Shown: positions 12,970 to 16,510 of the stretch, piece by piece
Layout: each line of letters starts with the position of its first letter
Position numbering within the stretch: position 1 is the first letter of the stretch
Origin: an uncultured Eubacteriales bacterium
GTDB lineage: Bacteria; Bacillota_A; Clostridia; Oscillospirales; Oscillospiraceae
NCBI GenBank assembly: GCA_949747935.1
Contig: CATKHE010000151.1
Coordinates: 1-16,510, forward strand
DNA length: 16,510 nucleotides
Direction: 5' to 3'
Made by a program: the position numbers and the translations under genes
Notes under the pieces: model-generated
Seen by the model: the letters and a program-made list of their open reading frames with translations, nothing else
Told to the model about the DNA's origin: nothing
Database searches by the model: none

Positions 12970-14295
12970 TCAACCGGCGTGTCCAAAGCGTCCGGCGGAC
13001 TTGGACCGCTCCACCTGAACGGTGGCTCTGCCCAGCTTGGGCCGTTGGGTGCGCTCCGGATTCCGAGTCAGCTCCGGGGGGGCCCCATCCTTGACGCAGT
13101 TCTCCGTGATGGCCACCTTTACAATGGTGGGGTCGGAGGGGATGTCATACATAATCTGGTTCATGACCTCCTCCAAAATGGCCCTCAGACCCCGGGCACC
13201 GATCTCCCGGGCCACTGCCCGGTCGGCCACTGCCTCCAGAGCCTCGGGAGTGAACTCCAGTTCCACCTGGTCGTAGTCCAGGAGGACCTTATACTGCTTC
13301 ACCAGCGCGTTTTTGGGCTCAGTGAGAATGCGCACCATCTGCTCCCGATTCAGAGATTCCAGTGTGGTCACCACCGGCATACGGCCTACCAGTTCAGGGA
13401 TAATGCCATATTTCAGCAGATCCTGGGGCTGGAGTTCTGCCATCAACTCTCCCACATTCCGCTCCTTTTTGCTCTTAATCTCAGCGCCAAAGCCCAGAGA
13501 CCGCTTATCCAGACGGTTCTCAATGATCTTGTCAATACCATCGAAGGCACCGCCGCAGATAAACAGGATATTCCGGGTGTCGATCTGGATAAACTCCTGA
13601 TGCGGGTGCTTCCGTCCGCCTTGAGGCGGGACATTGGCTACAGTGCCCTCCAGAATTTTCAAAAGGGCCTGCTGTACACCCTCGCCGGACACATCCCGGG
13701 TGATGGAGGTGTTTTCGCTCTTCCGAGCGATTTTATCCATCTCGTCGATGTAGATGATGCCCCGCTCGGCCAACTCAATATCGTAGTCGGCGGCCTGGAC
13801 CAGACGCAGGAGGATGTTCTCCACGTCGTCGCCCACATAGCCTGCCTCGGTGAGGGTGGTAGCGTCGGCGATAGCGAATGGGACCTTCAACACCCGGGCC
13901 AGAGTCTGCGCGAAAAGGGTCTTGCCGCAGCCAGTGGGGCCCATCAGGAGAATATTACTCTTTTGCAGCTCCACATCCTCCGCCCCGCCGAAGTAGATAC
14001 GCTTATAGTGGTTATATACCGCCACAGACAGGGCCACCTTGGCCTTCTCCTGTCCAATGATATACTGGTCCAGAACAGCGTGAATCTCCTTGGGCGTGGG
14101 GATCACATCAGGAATTCCCCCAGGGAACTGGTCCATCTCATCCGTCAGGAACGCGTCCTCTCCCATCGCTGCCATGCACAAGCCGACACACTCGTCACAA
14201 ATATAGACCCCAGGTCCCGCGATCATCCGCTTCACCTGATCCTGGTGCTTGCCGCAGAAGGAACAACGGACTCTTCTGTCGTCATTCTTTGTCAT
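12970..14295 (-). CDS. clpX: ClpX, ATP-binding unfoldase of the ClpXP protease
   Basis: ClpX unfolds tagged substrates and feeds them to ClpP. The 441-aa protein shows the N-terminal zinc-binding dimer domain (Cys11, Cys14, Cys33, Cys36), Walker A GPTGCGKT (119-126), the pore loop GYVGDD (152-157), Walker B IIYIDE (180-185), the ClpP-docking tripeptide region LGFG (267-270) and sensor 2 GARGLR (366-371). The last 35 or so residues (from about 405) are a Pro/Arg-rich tail of lineage-specific type. ATG 14295 is preceded by GAGGTG. clpP lies 42 bases upstream with only a small hairpin (14317-14330) between, so the two are almost certainly cotranscribed. Confidence 0.98.
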   Translation of the reverse strand: MTKNDDRRVRCSFCGKHQDQVKRMIAGPGVYICDECVGLCMAAMGEDAFLTDEMDQFPGGIPDVIPTPKEIHAVLDQYIIGQEKAKVALSVAVYNHYKRIYFGGAEDVELQKSNILLMGPTGCGKTLFAQTLARVLKVPFAIADATTLTEAGYVGDDVENILLRLVQAADYDIELAERGIIYIDEMDKIARKSENTSITRDVSGEGVQQALLKILEGTVANVPPQGGRKHPHQEFIQIDTRNILFICGGAFDGIDKIIENRLDKRSLGFGAEIKSKKERNVGELMAELQPQDLLKYGIIPELVGRMPVVTTLESLNREQMVRILTEPKNALVKQYKVLLDYDQVELEFTPEALEAVADRAVAREIGARGLRAILEEVMNQIMYDIPSDPTIVKVAITENCVKDGAPPELTRNPERTQRPKLGRATVQVERSKSAGRFGHAG

Positions 14296-14337
14296 GGATA
14301 CACCTCATTGTTCAGAGACGGCAAGCCGTCCCGGGAA

Positions 14338-14919
14338 TTACCGCTTGTCCAGCACCTTGTCCACCAGACCATACTCCAGGGCCTCCTGAGCGGTCATAAA
14401 GTTGTCCCGCTCGCAGTCGGCGGTGACTGTCTCAATGGGCTTGCCCGTATTTTCGGACAAAATCTGGTTCATTCGCTTTTTGATAATCTCCAGCCGCTTC
14501 AAATGGATTGCCATATCGGTGATCTGGCCCTGCGTGCCGGCGGAAGGCTGATGGATCATGATCTCAGCGTTGGGCAGAGCCAGCCGCTTTCCCTTGGCTC
14601 CGGAGGACAGCAGAAACGCCCCCATAGAGGCGGCCATGCCGATACATATAGTAGACACATCGCACTTGATATACTGCATGGTGTCGTAGATGGCCATGCC
14701 AGCAGTGACAGAGCCGCCGGGGCTGTTAATATAGAACTGGATATCCTTGTCCGGGTCCTGAGCTTCCAGATACAACAGCTGAGCCACAATCAGGGAAGCG
14801 GTAGTGTCGTTGACCTCCTCCGAGAGCATGATGATGCGGTCATTGAGCAGACGGGAGAAAATGTCATACGACCGCTCCCCCCGGTTGGTCTGCTCTACTA
14901 CATAGGGAACTAAGCTCAT
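14338..14919 (-). CDS. clpP: ClpP, proteolytic subunit of the Clp protease
   Basis: ClpP forms the two-ring tetradecameric serine-protease chamber served by ClpX and other Clp ATPases. The 193-aa protein has the full catalytic triad: Ser98 in GMAASMGAF, His123 in MIHQPSAG and Asp172 in CERDNFM. The N-terminus [16 protein letters not shown] is the typical gating segment with a very short propeptide. Start ATG 14919 follows AAGGAG. A good -10 (14952-14957) lies close upstream, so besides transcription from tig it may have its own promoter. Gene order tig-clpP-clpX is standard across bacteria. Confidence 0.98.
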   Translation of the reverse strand: MSLVPYVVEQTNRGERSYDIFSRLLNDRIIMLSEEVNDTTASLIVAQLLYLEAQDPDKDIQFYINSPGGSVTAGMAIYDTMQYIKCDVSTICIGMAASMGAFLLSSGAKGKRLALPNAEIMIHQPSAGTQGQITDMAIHLKRLEIIKKRMNQILSENTGKPIETVTADCERDNFMTAQEALEYGLVDKVLDKR

Positions 14920-14951
14920 AGTGATACTCCTTTTTTCAGATGGGATACTAA

Positions 14952-14980
14952 ATTATACCCATCGGTCCGGAAATTCATTC
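14952..14980 (-). promoter_or_regulatory. Candidate promoter of clpP
   Basis: A perfect TATAAT (14952-14957) lies 33 bases upstream of the clpP start on the minus strand. At the proper spacing the -35 region (around 14975-14980, GAATGA) is poor, so an activator or an alternative contact would be needed. No CtsR-type direct repeat is visible around it. Confidence 0.5.
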
Positions 14981-15012
14981 CTATCAGATGTGCCGTGCGG
15001 CATAGGCTCACG

Positions 15013-15038
15013 CCCGGGGCGGCAGAAGCCGCCCCGGG
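15013..15038 (-). terminator. Stable hairpin after tig, attenuator-like
   Basis: A perfect 11-bp G/C stem (15013-15023 with 15028-15038) with a 4-base loop starts 10 bases after the tig stop codon. No U-tract follows on the minus strand, so it should protect the tig mRNA end or reduce, not stop, transcription into clpP. Confidence 0.55.
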
Positions 15039-15047
15039 ACATCTTAT

Positions 15048-16427
15048 TTACTCCTCAGCTTTCGGCTCCTCCACCTTCTTCGTTCGACTGCGCTTGGGCT
15101 TTTCCTCGCCCTCCTCCGCCTTTTTGGCTGTCCTCTTGGCGACGGCCTTCTTGGCCTTGCCCTCCTTAGCGCTGGACAGCACCAACTCGCTGGCCTTACG
15201 GAGAAGCAGATCCTTTTTCAGCTCTGCCTCAGGGATGATGGCCTTCACCTGATCGGCGGGCATATTATACTGCTCAGACAGCTTGTCGATCTCGGCGTCA
15301 TAGTCCGCGTCAGCGACCTCCAGATTCTCAGCCTTGGCCACTGCGGCGAGCGCCAGCTCGGTCTGCACCTGCTTCAGGGCGGCGGGCTTGGCGGAGGCGC
15401 GCATCATCTCAGGAGTCATGCCCATCATGGACATGTACCGATCCATGGGGATTCCCTGGCTCTGAAGCCTCATGGCGTAGTCGTCCATCAAGCGGTCCAC
15501 CTGGACCTCCACCATACCGTCGGGGATCTCACACTCCATCCCCTCTACCAGCTGCTCCATCACGGCGTTCTCGAAGTCGCTTCGAGCCTGGGCCTCCTTC
15601 CGGGTCTGAAGCTTCTCCCCCAGGTCCTTGCGGAACTCAGCAAGGGTCTCGAATTCAGACACGTCCTTGGCAAACTCGTCGTCCACCTCAGGAGCCTGAG
15701 ATTCCTTCACCTCGTTGACCCTCACGTGGAAGACCACAGCCTTGCCGGCCAAATCGGCGTGGTAGTCCTCCGGGAAGGTGATGTCGATGTCCTTCTCCTC
15801 GCCGGCCTCCATGCCGACCACCTGCTCCTCAAAGCCGGGAACAAACATGCCGGCTCCCAGCTTCAGGTCGTAGTTCTCGCCCTTGCCGCCTTCAAAGGGA
15901 GTTCCGTTGTCGAAGCCCTCAAAGTCGATGACAGCGGTATCGCCCTCCTTGGCCTTGCGCTGGACACTGACCAGACGGGTAGCCCGGTCGATATAGGGCT
16001 TGAGCTCCTCGTCAATATCCTGGTCTGTGACCTTGACCTCCTCCTTGGGGGCGGTCAGGCCCTTGTACTCACCCAGCTTGGCCTCAGGACGAACGGAGAC
16101 CAGCGCCTTGAAGGTGAAGCCCTCCTTGCCCACCTCTACGATCTCCATCTTGGGATAGCCCACATCGTCCAGCCCCTGCTCCTTCACGGCCTCCTCATAG
16201 GCGGCGGGGTACAGATCGTTGATAGCGTCCTCATAGAACACACCGGAGCCGTACATTCCCTCAATAATTTTCCTGGGGGCCTTCCCCTTACGGAAGCCCG
16301 GGACGCTCAGACGGGCCCGGTTTTTCAGGTAGGCCTTCTGGATAGCGGCCTCAAAGGCTTCAGCCTCCACCTGGATGGTGAGCTCGACGGTGCTCTTCTC
16401 TTTCTTCTCAACACTGGTGACCTTCAT
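15048..16427 (-). CDS. tig: Trigger factor, ribosome-associated chaperone and prolyl isomerase
   Basis: Trigger factor binds the ribosome exit tunnel and shields nascent chains. The 459-aa protein has the ribosome-docking signature GFRKGKAPRK (44-53) in its N-terminal domain, then an FKBP-type prolyl isomerase domain (about 155-245, with EGDTAVIDFEG and MFVPGFEEQVVGM), then the helical C-terminal chaperone domain to about 420. The last 35-40 residues form a Lys/Glu/Ala-rich, disordered tail (AKKAVAKRTAKKAEEG onward) beyond the usual fold. ATG 16427 has AGGAGG ten bases upstream. It heads the quality-control cluster running to engB. Confidence 0.97.
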   Translation of the reverse strand: MKVTSVEKKEKSTVELTIQVEAEAFEAAIQKAYLKNRARLSVPGFRKGKAPRKIIEGMYGSGVFYEDAINDLYPAAYEEAVKEQGLDDVGYPKMEIVEVGKEGFTFKALVSVRPEAKLGEYKGLTAPKEEVKVTDQDIDEELKPYIDRATRLVSVQRKAKEGDTAVIDFEGFDNGTPFEGGKGENYDLKLGAGMFVPGFEEQVVGMEAGEEKDIDITFPEDYHADLAGKAVVFHVRVNEVKESQAPEVDDEFAKDVSEFETLAEFRKDLGEKLQTRKEAQARSDFENAVMEQLVEGMECEIPDGMVEVQVDRLMDDYAMRLQSQGIPMDRYMSMMGMTPEMMRASAKPAALKQVQTELALAAVAKAENLEVADADYDAEIDKLSEQYNMPADQVKAIIPEAELKKDLLLRKASELVLSSAKEGKAKKAVAKRTAKKAEEGEEKPKRSRTKKVEEPKAEE

Positions 16428-16497
16428 TTGTCAATTTCCTCCTGTCGGTCCCGGCCCACCAGCGCAGGCGGCGGGGCCCTTTTACTTTCGCCACGAT

Positions 16498-16510
16498 ATT
16501 TTAACAGATA
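16498..16510 (-). promoter_or_regulatory. Possible -10 of the tig promoter, cut by window edge
   Basis: TAAAAT (16498-16503, minus strand) lies about 70 bases upstream of tig. The matching -35 would be at about 16521-16526, beyond the window, so it cannot be tested here. Confidence 0.3.

Noticed and set aside
12979..14913. Very long open frame on the plus strand opposite clpX and clpP
   Set aside because: It is the antisense shadow of two certain genes in GC-rich DNA; it has no ribosome binding site, and its composition is low-complexity His/Gly/Leu.

Overview
The window is GC-rich DNA that looks like the chromosome of an anaerobic Firmicute of the Oscillospirales type (Flavonifractor/Intestinimonas-like). 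This rests on the tig-clpP-clpX-lon-engB gene order, a long-form HPF, a lysine (L-box) riboswitch with an intrinsic terminator, sigma-A-like TTGACA/TATAAT promoters, and a Cys-rich ferritin-like protein of a kind I associate with spore formers. The genus is inferred from gene style; no rRNA is present.

Layout. 1-300 (-) is the 5' part of rplU (L21), with a near-consensus promoter. 543-911 (+) is a small unknown gene that ends at a 16-bp terminator hairpin shared with the convergent gene at 959-2698 (-). That gene is an NhaC-family transporter with a long leader: a consensus promoter, a complete lysine riboswitch (2885-3046) and an intrinsic terminator (2820-2848). The transporter is therefore probably a lysine permease. 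3257-4105 (+) encodes a protein with tandem Cys-Pro-Asp repeats joined to a ferritin-like helical domain. 4170-5096 (+) encodes a monoglyceride-lipase-like hydrolase. Next on the minus strand come a three-helix membrane protein whose start codon seems to have become ACG, birA, hpf and a metal-dependent amidohydrolase.

Between about 8314 and 9645 the DNA is decayed. It holds a frameshifted SF0329-like gene that overlaps the amidohydrolase start, further unassigned coding scraps, and the 3' part of an IS481-like transposase with a frameshift and a nonsense codon, ending against the stop codon of engB.

9646-16427 (-) is a protein-quality-control block transcribed as tig -> clpP -> clpX -> lon -> engB: nascent-chain chaperone, ClpXP protease, Lon protease and ribosome-assembly GTPase. 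An inverted pair of 24-nt REP-like palindromes lies between lon and engB. A plus-strand coding relic followed by a terminator lies between lon and clpX.

I see no CRISPR array, tRNA, rRNA, prophage or defence system. The most informative items are the lysine riboswitch with a visible terminator/antiterminator switch, the extracytoplasmic zinc-ribbon-like insert in the transporter, the Cys-Pro-Asp repeat protein, and the decayed segment whose indels may be real or may be sequence errors.
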